A DNA stretch of 64,000 bases from Luteococcus japonicus. Its GTDB lineage: Bacteria > Actinomycetota > Actinomycetes > Propionibacteriales > Propionibacteriaceae. Location: the NCBI RefSeq assembly GCF_003752415.1, contig NZ_RKHG01000001.1:372001-436000 (forward strand), written 5' to 3'. The notes under the pieces were generated by a model. That model did no database searches. It was given only the letters and a program-made list of their open reading frames with translations, and had not been told where the DNA came from. Position 1 is the stretch's first letter. Each line of letters begins with the position of its first letter. Both the position numbers and the translations under genes were made by a program. This document shows positions 1 to 9,862 of the stretch, one piece after another.

Positions 1-954
1 TCCCTGTCCGTGGCGGCACTTCGGGAAGGTGGGCAGGTGGTGGCGATCACTCCCCGCTCGTTCTTCAACGGCCCGTACTTCGGCGCGTTTCGTGCCCACC
101 TGCTTGACTCGATCGCTCTCGATCGAGTGCACGTTTTCGATTCCCGCTCCACGGTGTTCGCCGACACCGGCGTCCTTCAAGAGAACGTGATCTTCGCTGG
201 AACGCGCGGCGCGACCCCGGGTGTTGTCGAGCTTTCCGTCAGCCGTGACCACACCGACGATGTCTCAACCCGTGCAGTCGCGTACGAGCAGGTGGTCTTC
301 CCCAATGACCCCAACCGATTCATCCGCCTTGCGACCGACGCCGACGACACGGCTGTCGCCGAGGTTGTGCTTTCGCAGCCGTGTTCCCTGACCGATCTCG
401 GTGTGCAGGTTTCCACGGGCCGCGTGGTGGATTTCCGTTCCCGTCACGCGCTGAGTTCCGTCGAGCAGCCGGACGCCGTACCGCTGGTCTATCCGGGCAA
501 TCTTCGATACGGCGGCGTGGTGTGGCCGAGAGAGATTCGCAAGCCGCAGTGGTTCCATCCGGCCGACGAGAAGGATCGTGGGATGCTCCTGCCGGAGGGC
601 TGGTATGCGATCGTCAAGCGGTTCAGCGCGAAGGAAGAACGCCGACGAATCGTTGCTTCGGTCTGGTCGCCACTGGACAACCCCGGTGAGGTGGCGTTCG
701 AGAACCACCTCAACGTCTTCCACATCGCCGGGCACGGCATAGACGAGGACCTTGCCAAAGGAATCGCCGTCTGGCTCAACTCGTCGGTCATCGACAAGTT
801 CTTCCGCACCTTCTCCGGTCACACACAGGTCAATGCCACCGACCTTCGAACCCTCCGGTTCCCCACCGCCGACACACTGCGCGACCTGGGACGCAACTCC
901 GTCGCGTCCCAGCTGGAGGTTGACTCCCTGGTCAAGGAGCTGATCGCCGCATGA
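1..954 (+). CDS. DNA adenine methyltransferase, C-terminal part (Eco57I-like class)
   Basis: The reading frame is open to the left edge, so only the C-terminal 317 codons are present. The text beginning GGQVVAITPRSFFNGPYFGAF is typical of the region after the catalytic motif in Eco57I-class N6-adenine methyltransferases of type II systems; the NPPY motif and SAM-binding site would lie upstream of the window. The stop overlaps the next start by 4 bp (ATGA), so it is translationally coupled to the restriction gene that follows. Inferred role: it methylates the recognition site of the neighbouring PstI-like endonuclease. The family call rests on local resemblance plus context. Confidence 0.8.
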   Translation, partial: SLSVAALREGGQVVAITPRSFFNGPYFGAFRAHLLDSIALDRVHVFDSRSTVFADTGVLQENVIFAGTRGATPGVVELSVSRDHTDDVSTRAVAYEQVVFPNDPNRFIRLATDADDTAVAEVVLSQPCSLTDLGVQVSTGRVVDFRSRHALSSVEQPDAVPLVYPGNLRYGGVVWPREIRKPQWFHPADEKDRGMLLPEGWYAIVKRFSAKEERRRIVASVWSPLDNPGEVAFENHLNVFHIAGHGIDEDLAKGIAVWLNSSVIDKFFRTFSGHTQVNATDLRTLRFPTADTLRDLGRNSVASQLEVDSLVKELIAA

Positions 955-1910
955 ACGAGCTGAACGACGCCGCGCATGAGCGCGCGGAGGATGCTCGGAT
1001 CATTCTTGAAACGCTCGGCATGGATGCCGAGCGCAGCAACGAGCGATCAGCGCTCGTGCTGCTGGCGCTCCTGAAACTCACACCCTCCGAGTCCTGGACC
1101 GAAGCTGCCAACCCGATGCTTGGCACGCGCGCGATCATGGACTTCATCCGCGACGAGTACGGCAAGGACTACGCGCCGAACACCCGTGAGACGGTTCGGC
1201 GGTTCACGCTGCATCAGTTTGTGGAGGCACAGCTCGTGGTGCAGAACCCCGACCAGCCGCAACGCCCAGTCAACTCGCCAAAGTGGAACTACCAAGTCAC
1301 AGCCGAAGCGCTGGACGTTCTGCGCACCTACGACACCGACGCGTGGCCGCCCGCTGTCGATCGGTACCTCGCTGAGCTACCGGGCCTCAAGGCCCGGTAC
1401 GCGGCGGCGCGCGAGATGGATCGCATCCCGCTCACCCTCCCCGATGGATCGGTCTTCACCCTTACGCCGGGCGGCCAGAACGTCCTTCTCAAGGCGATGG
1501 TCGAGGACTTCTGCCCGCGCTTCACCCCCGGTGGACAGGTCCTCTACATCGGCGACGCAGGCGACAAGTGGGCGCTCTTCGAACGCGATACCCTCGCGTC
1601 GCTCAACGTAAAGGTCGACGAGCACGGCAAGATGCCCGACCTCGTCATCTACCTACTAGACCGCAACTGGCTCGTCCTCCTCGAAGCAGCCAGCTCTCAC
1701 GGCCCAGTCGACTCCAAGAGACAAGCCGAACTTGCTGACCTCTTCGCAGACTCAACAGCAGGTCTCGTCTACGTCTCCTGTTTCCCCGACCGAGCCGAGT
1801 TCCGCAAGTACGTTGACAAGATCGCCTGGGAATCAGAAGTCTGGTGCGCCGACCATCCCACGCACATGATCCACTACAACGGTGAACGCTTCCTCGGGCC
1901 ATACGAATGA
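951..1910 (+). CDS. BsuBI/PstI-family type II restriction endonuclease
   Basis: A 319-residue protein. An N-terminal helical part (about 1-130) precedes a C-terminal nuclease domain (about 155-315) with the conserved BsuBI/PstI text: VLYIGDAGDKW near residues 197-207, PD at 229-230, and E245 followed by SSHGP. Together these form the PD...E type active site of this family. Characterised members cut CTGCAG; the exact specificity here is inferred. It is coupled by a 4-bp overlap to the methyltransferase upstream, as expected for a restriction-modification pair. The start is ATG at 951. Confidence 0.93.
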   Translation: MNELNDAAHERAEDARIILETLGMDAERSNERSALVLLALLKLTPSESWTEAANPMLGTRAIMDFIRDEYGKDYAPNTRETVRRFTLHQFVEAQLVVQNPDQPQRPVNSPKWNYQVTAEALDVLRTYDTDAWPPAVDRYLAELPGLKARYAAAREMDRIPLTLPDGSVFTLTPGGQNVLLKAMVEDFCPRFTPGGQVLYIGDAGDKWALFERDTLASLNVKVDEHGKMPDLVIYLLDRNWLVLLEAASSHGPVDSKRQAELADLFADSTAGLVYVSCFPDRAEFRKYVDKIAWESEVWCADHPTHMIHYNGERFLGPYE

Positions 1911-1949
1911 GTAAGGTAGCCGTCAAACTGGGATGGAACCGGAGTAGTC

Positions 1950-2873
1950 ATGGTTGATCGTAGGATGACCTTGCCTACGTCGGATGAAGTTGTGGCCGCC
2001 CTGCGCGACGCTGGGTGGCTCTTGGAGCAGGATACCGCTCGCGCTTTGGGCGCCGGTGGATTCCACGTGATGCAGGGCAAGGCGTTTCCTGATCCAGACG
2101 ACGCGACTGTGTCACGCGAGATCGACGTTCATGGCTATCGACAGCTCTATCGCAACGATGAGTTGTCGTTCAGCGTCAGCCTTCGGGTACTCGCTGAGTG
2201 TAAGCAGAGTTCGATGCCTTACGTAGTGGTAGGCGGCCCAGCGAGCCCCTACGAGGTGGATCGGGATCGAAAGGAACAACACTTCCGGTTCCCGACCATC
2301 GAGACTGGGCGGACAGAACTTGGGGATGGTCGAGCACAGCTTCACAGCACGCGTGCTCGTGAGTATCTTGGGATCGACAAGTTGCCAGGAAATCCGTGGG
2401 AGGGCGGTTTCCTCGGGACTCAGCTAACCCGCCTCGACCGTAAGCAGACCTGGATAGCGGACAACCGGGGAATCTTCACGTCATTGGTCTATCCGCTGGC
2501 GAAGGCGTTGACGTACTTTCGTTCACAGGCGAACAGGACCTCCTACGTCATGCACCGGCCAGGTCAGGAATGGGCAAGCATCGACTTCTATTACCCCGTG
2601 GTCGTCACCTCTGCACCAGTGTTCGTGGTTGACGTCACGAGCGAGAATGTTGAAGCAGTGGAGGTCCCATGGGCGGCTGTGACCCGTGAGATCAAGTCGG
2701 CGAAGGTCGACGGACAGTTCAACATCGACGTCGTGTCCGCCGACTCACTCTCCACCTACTTGGCAGATCGTGTGAACAAGTTCGGCAACGCAGTTGGCGA
2801 GATCGCGAGCAATGATCCGCAGCGCTTTGTCAGCCACCAGGATCATGAGTACGCATCTCGCCTCAAGGGCTAA
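1950..2873 (+). CDS. Putative PD-(D/E)XK nuclease-fold protein in defence island
   Basis: A 307-residue protein that I do not recognise by name. Residues 55-62 (REIDVHGY) and 82-86 (AECKQ) form an E...D...E-x-K pattern (E57, D59, E83, K85) like restriction endonuclease-like folds of the Mrr or VSR type. It starts 39 bp after the PstI-type enzyme on the same strand and overlaps the end of the converging small HTH gene by 11 bp. Base composition is clearly poorer in G+C than the chromosome further right. A third component of the restriction locus or a separate DNA-damage or defence nuclease are both possible. Confidence 0.7.
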   Translation: MVDRRMTLPTSDEVVAALRDAGWLLEQDTARALGAGGFHVMQGKAFPDPDDATVSREIDVHGYRQLYRNDELSFSVSLRVLAECKQSSMPYVVVGGPASPYEVDRDRKEQHFRFPTIETGRTELGDGRAQLHSTRAREYLGIDKLPGNPWEGGFLGTQLTRLDRKQTWIADNRGIFTSLVYPLAKALTYFRSQANRTSYVMHRPGQEWASIDFYYPVVVTSAPVFVVDVTSENVEAVEVPWAAVTREIKSAKVDGQFNIDVVSADSLSTYLADRVNKFGNAVGEIASNDPQRFVSHQDHEYASRLKG

Positions 2874-3036
2874 CACGAGCCTTCGTCCAGGCGGTGCCAC
2901 GGTGAACGCCGAACTGCTTCGTCAAAGTGGCGACGCTGATGCCACGCTTGCGGGCCGTTTCGTATGGCACCCACTTCTTTGTCAGATCGAGCTGAGCTAG
3001 TAGGCGTCTGATCTCATAGGTCGTTGCAGGAGTCAC
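2863..3036 (-). CDS. Small helix-turn-helix protein (resolvase-like C-terminal HTH), copy 1
   Basis: About 57 residues from GTG at 3036; the frame is open further upstream to 3096, inside the OLD gene. The C-terminal text ISVATLTKQFGVHRGTAWTK matches the helix-turn-helix that ends serine recombinases of the Hin/resolvase type, but no catalytic domain is present. A paralogous HTH lies at 5169-5471 on the other side of the OLD gene, with clear nucleotide similarity between the two. It may be a small regulator of the defence locus or a recombinase remnant. The start is uncertain. Confidence 0.5.
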   Translation of the reverse strand: MTPATTYEIRRLLAQLDLTKKWVPYETARKRGISVATLTKQFGVHRGTAWTKARVSP

Positions 3037-3054
3037 TCGCCTATGCGAGTGACT
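3031..3054. terminator. Perfect 10-bp inverted repeat over the OLD stop codon
   Basis: AGTCACTCGC, loop CTAT, GCGAGTGACT. The OLD gene stop codon (3041-3043) lies in the loop. It may end OLD transcription, or it could be an operator for the small HTH protein that starts at 3036. No T-run follows on the minus strand. Confidence 0.45.
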
Positions 3055-5062
3055 TGTTCGCAGCTGCGACGAGCGACGCCCAGGACTCCTGCTCATCGGC
3101 GGTCAATGCGTCAGCACCGTTGGTAGCGAGCCATCGGACGAAAGCGCGAGCAAGCTTCCACTTCGATACTTCGGTGTGTTCGTCGGCCAGAATCTCCATG
3201 ATCGGCCGCTGCGAGTGTGCTGCGATCGTAGAGACGCTGTCCCATCCGCACTCGTCTCGCGCGACGAGGCCGAGGCTGACTCGAAGGAGGTCTTCAATCT
3301 CGGCACGCTGAACCCCGGTGACGTGATCGCCGGTTCGGAGGATGCGCTTGCTGGTAAGGAGTTGCCAGAGGGCTTCCTGGTCCGCGGCCTTGTCGCCGGC
3401 GGCGTCCGAGTCCAGCAACGCGGCAACTCTCAAGTCCTGGCTGGTAAGAATCGTGCTGTAGTAGACGACCTTGCTGGCGCTACCCGCCGGCACGAGCGCC
3501 ATGCCGTCGTCCAGCGTAGCGCCGTCTTGCGCACCGAATGCCGCGTTCAAGGCTTCGATGTAGAGCAGGTCTGTCACGCCTTCGACCACCAGATTCTTCT
3601 GGTGTGTGAACATGCTCTGCGCGAGATCGTAGCCCAGTGCCGCCTGGAGGGGATAGATCGACTTCGGATCATCGACGGCGAGGCGAGTGTGGACTTTCGT
3701 TCCTGTCTTCCTGTCGGTCATTTCGACTATGCGAACTAGGTCAAGTTCGTCCGAGCCGACCATGAAGGGGGAGTGGGTTGTGTAGAGGATCTGGTTTCCC
3801 TCAGCGAGCCGCGACACGGTCTTGCGGAACTCCTGCTGCTTCAAGGCATGGAGACTCAGGCCGGGCTCATCGAGAAGGAGGATCGCGTCCTTCAGATCGT
3901 CCTTGGCCTGTGCATGGAAGACGACGAAGAATGAGACGAGCCAGCGGAAACCCTCGCTCCGCTGATCCAACTCGACGGGAATACCGAGTTCATCTTCGAC
4001 CAAGGTCTGGAGGTACTGGCCGTCTACATCCAAACGAATGGTTAGTCTGTCGTCGTTCCAGACTCTCTGAATTTCCTCTGTGAGGCGCGCTCCCGCAGTC
4101 TGGAGTGCCCGCTTTCGCTCGGTGACGCGACGTTCGTGAGCGGCCAACTCTTTCTTATATTGATTCTGGACGTTGACATCGTTGTCGTAGTTGTGCCCCT
4201 TCTCGGGTGCTTCGGATGCCATGTCGGAGAGTTCCTTGGCGGTGAATCCGAGGAACTTGAGCAGTTGCAGGTTTCCGAAGTCGTAGTCCAAGTCGATCTC
4301 GCCAGACGCCTCACGTTCGGCCAGCCGATTGAGGTGGATGCGCGGGCGGACCGCGAAGTACGAGGAGTAGTAGACGAAAGGGGGCATGCGATCCGCTAGG
4401 TGCTTGCCGATCTTGTCGAGCGCAAGAGCACCCTTGAGCGTGGCGCTCAGCGCATCCCAGTGAGTTTCGGCAGCAGACCCCTCTGCGAATAAAGGCAAGG
4501 CGGCATCGAGATGCATCTTCAGTTCAGCGGCTACCTCACCACTGATCGCGGTATCTGAGGCTTGTGCGTCTTTCCAATCCGATATTGCCTTGGCGGCTTG
4601 CTTCGCCTCCTCGTCGGATTGCTTGTTCATCGCGCCTGTGAGGCGGAGGATCGACTTCTCGACGTCCCCTACGGTCGGCGCCGCGGGAAGCCCTGTCACC
4701 GAGTAGGTCCGCTTCTTGTTCATCCAGGCGGTCATGACGAGCCGGATCTCGTCGGAGCCTTCCGGCAGACTCAGGCCGGTTAGGTCCTTCGGCTCCGGTC
4801 GCATGACGACACGGGCTACGGCCTGCGTTCCCGGGTCAAGGTTCTTCCGACGGATGTCGTCAACCATGGACGCCGGCGCGTCGAAGAGCCAGTCGATGGC
4901 GGCGGTGTCGTCGGTGGGACTAGCGTGCTGTAGAGCCTTCAGCAGAGCGGTCTTCCCCGCCTCGTTGATGCCGACAAGGATTGTCTTTTCGGGCTCCACC
5001 TCAAACTGACCGCTGTCAATCACGCAACGAAAGTTGCTGATCTTGGCAGACTCAACACGCAT
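3041..5062 (-). CDS. OLD-family ATP-dependent endonuclease (AAA ATPase plus TOPRIM)
   Basis: A 673-residue protein. The ABC/SMC-like ATPase has Walker A GINEAGKT (residues 31-38), a signature-like QRSEGFRW (367-374), Walker B LLLDEP (395-400) and the switch histidine in TTHSPF (428-433). The TOPRIM nuclease domain follows, with VVEGVTD (E494) and LLDSDAAGD (D551/D553). This is the full OLD layout; family members (P2 Old, GajA) act in phage defence. No UvrD-like GajB partner is adjacent, so it resembles stand-alone class 1 OLD. ATG at 5062 is chosen because the text fits the family N-terminus and a purine-rich AGGGGG stretch precedes it; the frame extends upstream to 5110. Confidence 0.9.
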   Translation of the reverse strand: MRVESAKISNFRCVIDSGQFEVEPEKTILVGINEAGKTALLKALQHASPTDDTAAIDWLFDAPASMVDDIRRKNLDPGTQAVARVVMRPEPKDLTGLSLPEGSDEIRLVMTAWMNKKRTYSVTGLPAAPTVGDVEKSILRLTGAMNKQSDEEAKQAAKAISDWKDAQASDTAISGEVAAELKMHLDAALPLFAEGSAAETHWDALSATLKGALALDKIGKHLADRMPPFVYYSSYFAVRPRIHLNRLAEREASGEIDLDYDFGNLQLLKFLGFTAKELSDMASEAPEKGHNYDNDVNVQNQYKKELAAHERRVTERKRALQTAGARLTEEIQRVWNDDRLTIRLDVDGQYLQTLVEDELGIPVELDQRSEGFRWLVSFFVVFHAQAKDDLKDAILLLDEPGLSLHALKQQEFRKTVSRLAEGNQILYTTHSPFMVGSDELDLVRIVEMTDRKTGTKVHTRLAVDDPKSIYPLQAALGYDLAQSMFTHQKNLVVEGVTDLLYIEALNAAFGAQDGATLDDGMALVPAGSASKVVYYSTILTSQDLRVAALLDSDAAGDKAADQEALWQLLTSKRILRTGDHVTGVQRAEIEDLLRVSLGLVARDECGWDSVSTIAAHSQRPIMEILADEHTEVSKWKLARAFVRWLATNGADALTADEQESWASLVAAANKSLA

Positions 5063-5168
5063 CGTGACACCCCCCTCGTATGCGGGCTTGTACCGCCCTA
5101 GGAGTTTCAAGGATATCGGTCAGGAGCGACAGAGGCGGGGTGGCAGCGTGCGCGTCTGTGAGATGAGT

Positions 5169-5471
5169 TCACCGGTTGCCTCGATTGTCAGCCCCGCGGG
5201 TCTTTGTCCAGACGGTGGCACGATGCACGCCGAACTTCTTCGCCAGCGTGGTGACGCTGGCGCCGTTGGCGCGGGCTGTTCGCATAACGTTCACTTCCTC
5301 CTCAGTCAGCCGTGTTCGAGTGCGTCTCCTTGGCTCTGCGGCGGCCGCGATCAGCGGGTCATCAGGCTCGTTAGCAGGCTCCGCCACGTCGGCGGACCCT
5401 TGATTCCACGCGGAAACCAGCCGTTCGACCCGCTGTCGCCTGTTCCCGTAGTGCTCCATTGCGTCCACCAA
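5169..5471 (-). CDS. Small helix-turn-helix protein (resolvase-like C-terminal HTH), copy 2
   Basis: Up to 100 residues from TTG at 5471; GTG 5468 and ATG 5459 are alternatives. A charged, low-complexity N-terminal half is followed by RTRLTEEEVNVMRTARANGA and a resolvase-type helix-turn-helix ending KKFGVHRATVWTKTR. It is paralogous to the HTH at 2863-3036, so the OLD gene is bracketed by two same-strand related HTH genes. It lies upstream of OLD in the same direction and could regulate it. No recombinase catalytic domain is present. Confidence 0.6.
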   Translation of the reverse strand: MVDAMEHYGNRRQRVERLVSAWNQGSADVAEPANEPDDPLIAAAAEPRRRTRTRLTEEEVNVMRTARANGASVTTLAKKFGVHRATVWTKTRGADNRGNR

Positions 5472-5509
5472 TGCTTGCCTTTGCCCCTGCCATGGCGTGA
5501 GGTGGTGTC

Positions 5510-5737
5510 ATGGGAGATGAGCTGCACGAGCACGAGTCCGAGCAGACCATGACGCGCGAACAGGCGGCCGTGAAGTTGCGGCAACTGGCCGATGACCTCT
5601 CGCGGCACAACGAGGTCCGGGTCAACCACGGGGACCGTGAGCTGTCAGTGGCAGTGCCGGCCATGGTGGATCTCGAAATCGAGGTCGAGGTGGAGCCGGG
5701 CAAGAAGTCCGAGCTGGAGATCACCATCAGCTGGTGA
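5510..5737 (+). CDS. Amphi-Trp domain protein
   Basis: A 75-residue protein. An N-terminal helix (MTREQAAVKLRQLADDL) is followed by amphipathic beta-like text (VDLEIEVEVEPGKKSELEIT) ending in ISW, the pattern of the amphi-Trp domain found in small proteins of unknown function. Start ATG 5510 has GAGG about 7 bp upstream. The 3' end overlaps the converging HAD gene by 11 bp. No enzymatic residues can be suggested. Confidence 0.8.
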   Translation: MGDELHEHESEQTMTREQAAVKLRQLADDLSRHNEVRVNHGDRELSVAVPAMVDLEIEVEVEPGKKSELEITISW

Positions 5738-6527
5738 GCAGTCGTTCCAGCACCTGGGCGACTCCGGATTCGTCGTGACTCCCGGCCCGGGGCAAACCGG
5801 CGTTGACCAGGAGTGGGTGGGCGTCGGCCATCGCGTAGCCGGACCCGACCTCACGGAGCATCTCGAGGTCATTGGGCATGTCCCCGAAGGCCACGGCCCG
5901 CGAGATGTCCACGCCGAGTTCGTCGCACAGCCGGGCCAAGGTGGAGGCCTTGGTCACGCCGGGTGCGGAGACCTCCAGCAGGCCAAGCGGACCACCCATG
6001 GACCAGGTGCAGGTGAGCAGGCCGTCGCACAGGTCCATCAGGCGCTCGGCCAGCCGATCACTGTCCATCTCTCGGGAGACCACCAGCAGTTTCACGAAGG
6101 GCCGCCCCTCGGTGATCTCGGCCAGGCGACCAATGTGGTCTGCCTCCACCATGTCCCCGCGCAGGGGAGACTCCGGCTCACGCCCCCACCCGATACCGTA
6201 CTCGACGCCGAAACTCACGTCGGGACAGCGTTCCCGCATCCGGGCAGCAACATCGAGGCAGACCTCGCGTGGGACAGGAAAGGACTCGAGGATCCGGTGT
6301 TCGGCCAGGTCGAAGACCACGGCACCATTGCTGGCCAACACATAGGGGTGCGTGTCGCAGATCGGTTCAAGGCACTGCAGCCATCTGGCCGGCCGCCCGG
6401 TGGCGACGACGAAGGGAATGCCCAACTCCTTGAGCCGATGCACAGCCGCGGCATTGCGTTCGCTGACCCGCTTGCCGGTGTCCAGGAAGGTGCCGTCCAG
6501 GTCCGAGGCAACCAGCGAGGGCAACAT
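5727..6527 (-). CDS. HAD-superfamily hydrolase, Cof type (subclass IIB)
   Basis: A 266-residue protein. Motif I DLDGT (nucleophile D9, acid D11) is near the N-terminus, ATGRP follows near residue 43 (motif II region), and the C-terminal text AVAFGDMPNDLEML is motif IV of Cof-type sugar-phosphate or nucleotide phosphatases. The substrate cannot be told from sequence. It starts at ATG 6527, one base inside the stop of the upstream membrane-protein gene, so the two are coupled. GTG 6530 is an alternative start. Confidence 0.88.
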   Translation of the reverse strand: MLPSLVASDLDGTFLDTGKRVSERNAAAVHRLKELGIPFVVATGRPARWLQCLEPICDTHPYVLASNGAVVFDLAEHRILESFPVPREVCLDVAARMRERCPDVSFGVEYGIGWGREPESPLRGDMVEADHIGRLAEITEGRPFVKLLVVSREMDSDRLAERLMDLCDGLLTCTWSMGGPLGLLEVSAPGVTKASTLARLCDELGVDISRAVAFGDMPNDLEMLREVGSGYAMADAHPLLVNAGLPRAGSHDESGVAQVLERLLTS

Positions 6528-7498
6528 CACAACCTCTTGTTCGGCGTCGGGCTGCCGGCATCCCCAGAGGCGCTGCCCGAGGGCATCGGGGACTCCATCG
6601 ACGGGTTGCCGCTGGGGCTGGTCGGCTGACCGGAGCTGGGGCTGCCGCTCTGGGACGGGGAACCACTGCCCTGCGACGGGCTGGCCTTACTCGGCGACGA
6701 GGAACCCGAGCCGGACTGCGAGGGGGAACCACTGGGCGAGCCCGACTGCGGGGACTGCGATGGCGGCGGCGTCTGCGAGCTAGGCGGAGGCGTCGTCGGA
6801 ATCGGTGGTGGTGGGGGAGCGGGCGGGGTGTTCTGGAAGAGGAGCACCGCGATGAGCAGAGCCAGCGCTGACAGCAGGATCATCAGCAGCCAACTGACCA
6901 GCATGGAGATCCAGCCGGCTCGGTCCGTGCGGCCCGGCCACGGCAGAGGCCATGCCCGCCACCCGGCCGGCGCCGAGTCATGGATCCAGTGCAGCTGGTA
7001 GTCGGGACCGCTGGGCGTGCCCAGCAGGCTGGTGGTTGACAGGTCGACGCTGCGCAGCAGGCGCTCCGCCTCCGCGACGGCCGCCTCGGAGCCGTCATAG
7101 GCCAGTGCCACCCACGGCGCGAGGGCTTGCTGCCCGGGCTCCACCGGGGCGTCGGCCTCCGGCAAGAAGCGGTGCGCCAGGCGTCCCTGGTCCTGACCCT
7201 GGCCACCACGGGCCACCACGGTGTCGATGTGCAGCTTGTTGACCTCACCGGCGAGGCGTTCACGACACGCCGCATCCTGGGCGGCACCGTGGGCCAGCAT
7301 CACCAGCAGCACCTGTCGGTGGGCCCCCTGTCCGTCCACGCCGTGTGCCAGGTAGGCGACCCCGGGCGGTCCCGCAACCAGGCGGGCATCGAGCCAGAAT
7401 CCCCCGATCCGGGGAGGGTCGGAAGGCAGCAGCGGCGCGGCGAGGGGAGCCGGCGCGCCAGGCACGGGCTGCTCAGGGTGAGGATTCTGCTCGGACAT
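6527..7498 (-). CDS. Single-pass membrane protein with Pro/Ser-rich tail, unknown function
   Basis: A 323-residue protein starting MSEQNPHPEQ at ATG 7498. Residues 1-195 form a hydrophilic domain I do not recognise. One transmembrane segment (text WLLMILLSALALLIAVLLF) follows, then about 100 residues almost wholly of P, S, G, T and Q, which would be an extended linker on the far side of the membrane. It is divergent from the moxR operon (112 bp between starts) and coupled to the HAD gene. An open frame continues upstream past 9100 but runs antisense to moxR and is rejected. Confidence 0.75.
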   Translation of the reverse strand: MSEQNPHPEQPVPGAPAPLAAPLLPSDPPRIGGFWLDARLVAGPPGVAYLAHGVDGQGAHRQVLLVMLAHGAAQDAACRERLAGEVNKLHIDTVVARGGQGQDQGRLAHRFLPEADAPVEPGQQALAPWVALAYDGSEAAVAEAERLLRSVDLSTTSLLGTPSGPDYQLHWIHDSAPAGWRAWPLPWPGRTDRAGWISMLVSWLLMILLSALALLIAVLLFQNTPPAPPPPPIPTTPPPSSQTPPPSQSPQSGSPSGSPSQSGSGSSSPSKASPSQGSGSPSQSGSPSSGQPTSPSGNPSMESPMPSGSASGDAGSPTPNKRL

Positions 7499-7609
7499 CG
7501 CTGTCCATCTCACCACATCGCGCCAAGCTGGGTCACGGCAATGCTTGAGGCCGCACGGTATCGTGACAAGCACGTGCCCAGACGAGCCCGCACAGCCAGG
7601 AGACATCAC

Positions 7610-8818
<1,209 letters not shown>

Positions 8819-8821
8819 TCC

Positions 8822-9862
8822 ATGACCCAGAATCCCGCAGGACGGCCGGACATCGGAGCCGCCGGCAGTGTGCTGACGCCCCCGACGGGCGCCACGCTGC
8901 CGCTCAGCAGGCTGGCACCGGAGGCAGCACTGCGTCGGCTGGAGCTGACCGTGGTGCGACGTCTGGAGGGCTTCCTGCACGGCGATCACCTCGGCCTGCT
9001 CCCCGGGCCGGGCTCCGACGTCAACGACGCGCGCGTCTACCAGCCGGGTCAGGACGACGTGCGCAAGATGGACTGGGCCGTGACTGCTCGCACCACCGTG
9101 CCCCACGTCCGCGACACCATCGCCGACCGTGAACTGGAGGTCTGGTCGCTCCTGGACGTCACCCCGTCGATGAACTGGGGCACCGAGGGCGTCACCAAAC
9201 GAGACCTTGGCATCGCCGCGATCGCCACCATCGGTTTCCTATCCCAGAGGATGGGGGACCGCTTCGGTGGCATGATCATGCGGCAGGACTCCATCAAGCG
9301 GCTGCCGCCCAGCAGCGGCCGCACCGCCCTGTACGGCCTGCTGCGCAAGATGCTCGACGAGCCGATCGTCCCGGACCACGCGCCCGGTTCGATGACCCTG
9401 GCCCACGGCATCGAGCAGATGGTGCGCACCCAGCGTCGGCGCGGCATGCGCGTGGTGGTCAGTGACTTCCTCACACCCGGGGATTCAGAGCTGGACCCCA
9501 ACGTGGAACCCGAGTGGGAACGTGCCCTGCGCCGTCTGGCCGTGCGCAACCAGGTGCTGTGCATCGAGGTGGTGGACAGCCATGAGGTCAACTTCCCGGA
9601 TGTCGGTGAGATGTTGATCAAGGATCCGGAAACGGACTTCGCCCGCTACGTGAACACCTCGGATCCCGCGGCCCGCACCCGGATGGATGCCGCCTCCGCG
9701 GCCCAGCGGGAACGGATCAGGATCGCCATGCGGCGCGCCGGCGTCGGGCACATCCAGCTCCGCACGGACCGCGACTGGGTGGAGGACATCGCCCGCTTCG
9801 TGCTGGCCTACCGCCGCACCGCCTCGATGCTGCACCAGCCGCCCCAGGGGGTGAGCAAGTGA
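8822..9862 (+). CDS. DUF58 domain protein of the MoxR module
   Basis: A 346-residue protein. The text GPGSDVNDARVYQPGQDDVRKMDW matches the DUF58 core (R-x-Y-x-x-G-D-D-x-R-x-I-D-W), followed by a von Willebrand-like LLDVTPSMNWG segment. It lies 3 bp after moxR, and its stop overlaps the next start by 4 bp (GTGA). It is presumed to form a complex with the ATPase and VWA proteins; the exact substrate is unknown. Confidence 0.9.
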   Translation: MTQNPAGRPDIGAAGSVLTPPTGATLPLSRLAPEAALRRLELTVVRRLEGFLHGDHLGLLPGPGSDVNDARVYQPGQDDVRKMDWAVTARTTVPHVRDTIADRELEVWSLLDVTPSMNWGTEGVTKRDLGIAAIATIGFLSQRMGDRFGGMIMRQDSIKRLPPSSGRTALYGLLRKMLDEPIVPDHAPGSMTLAHGIEQMVRTQRRRGMRVVVSDFLTPGDSELDPNVEPEWERALRRLAVRNQVLCIEVVDSHEVNFPDVGEMLIKDPETDFARYVNTSDPAARTRMDAASAAQRERIRIAMRRAGVGHIQLRTDRDWVEDIARFVLAYRRTASMLHQPPQGVSK

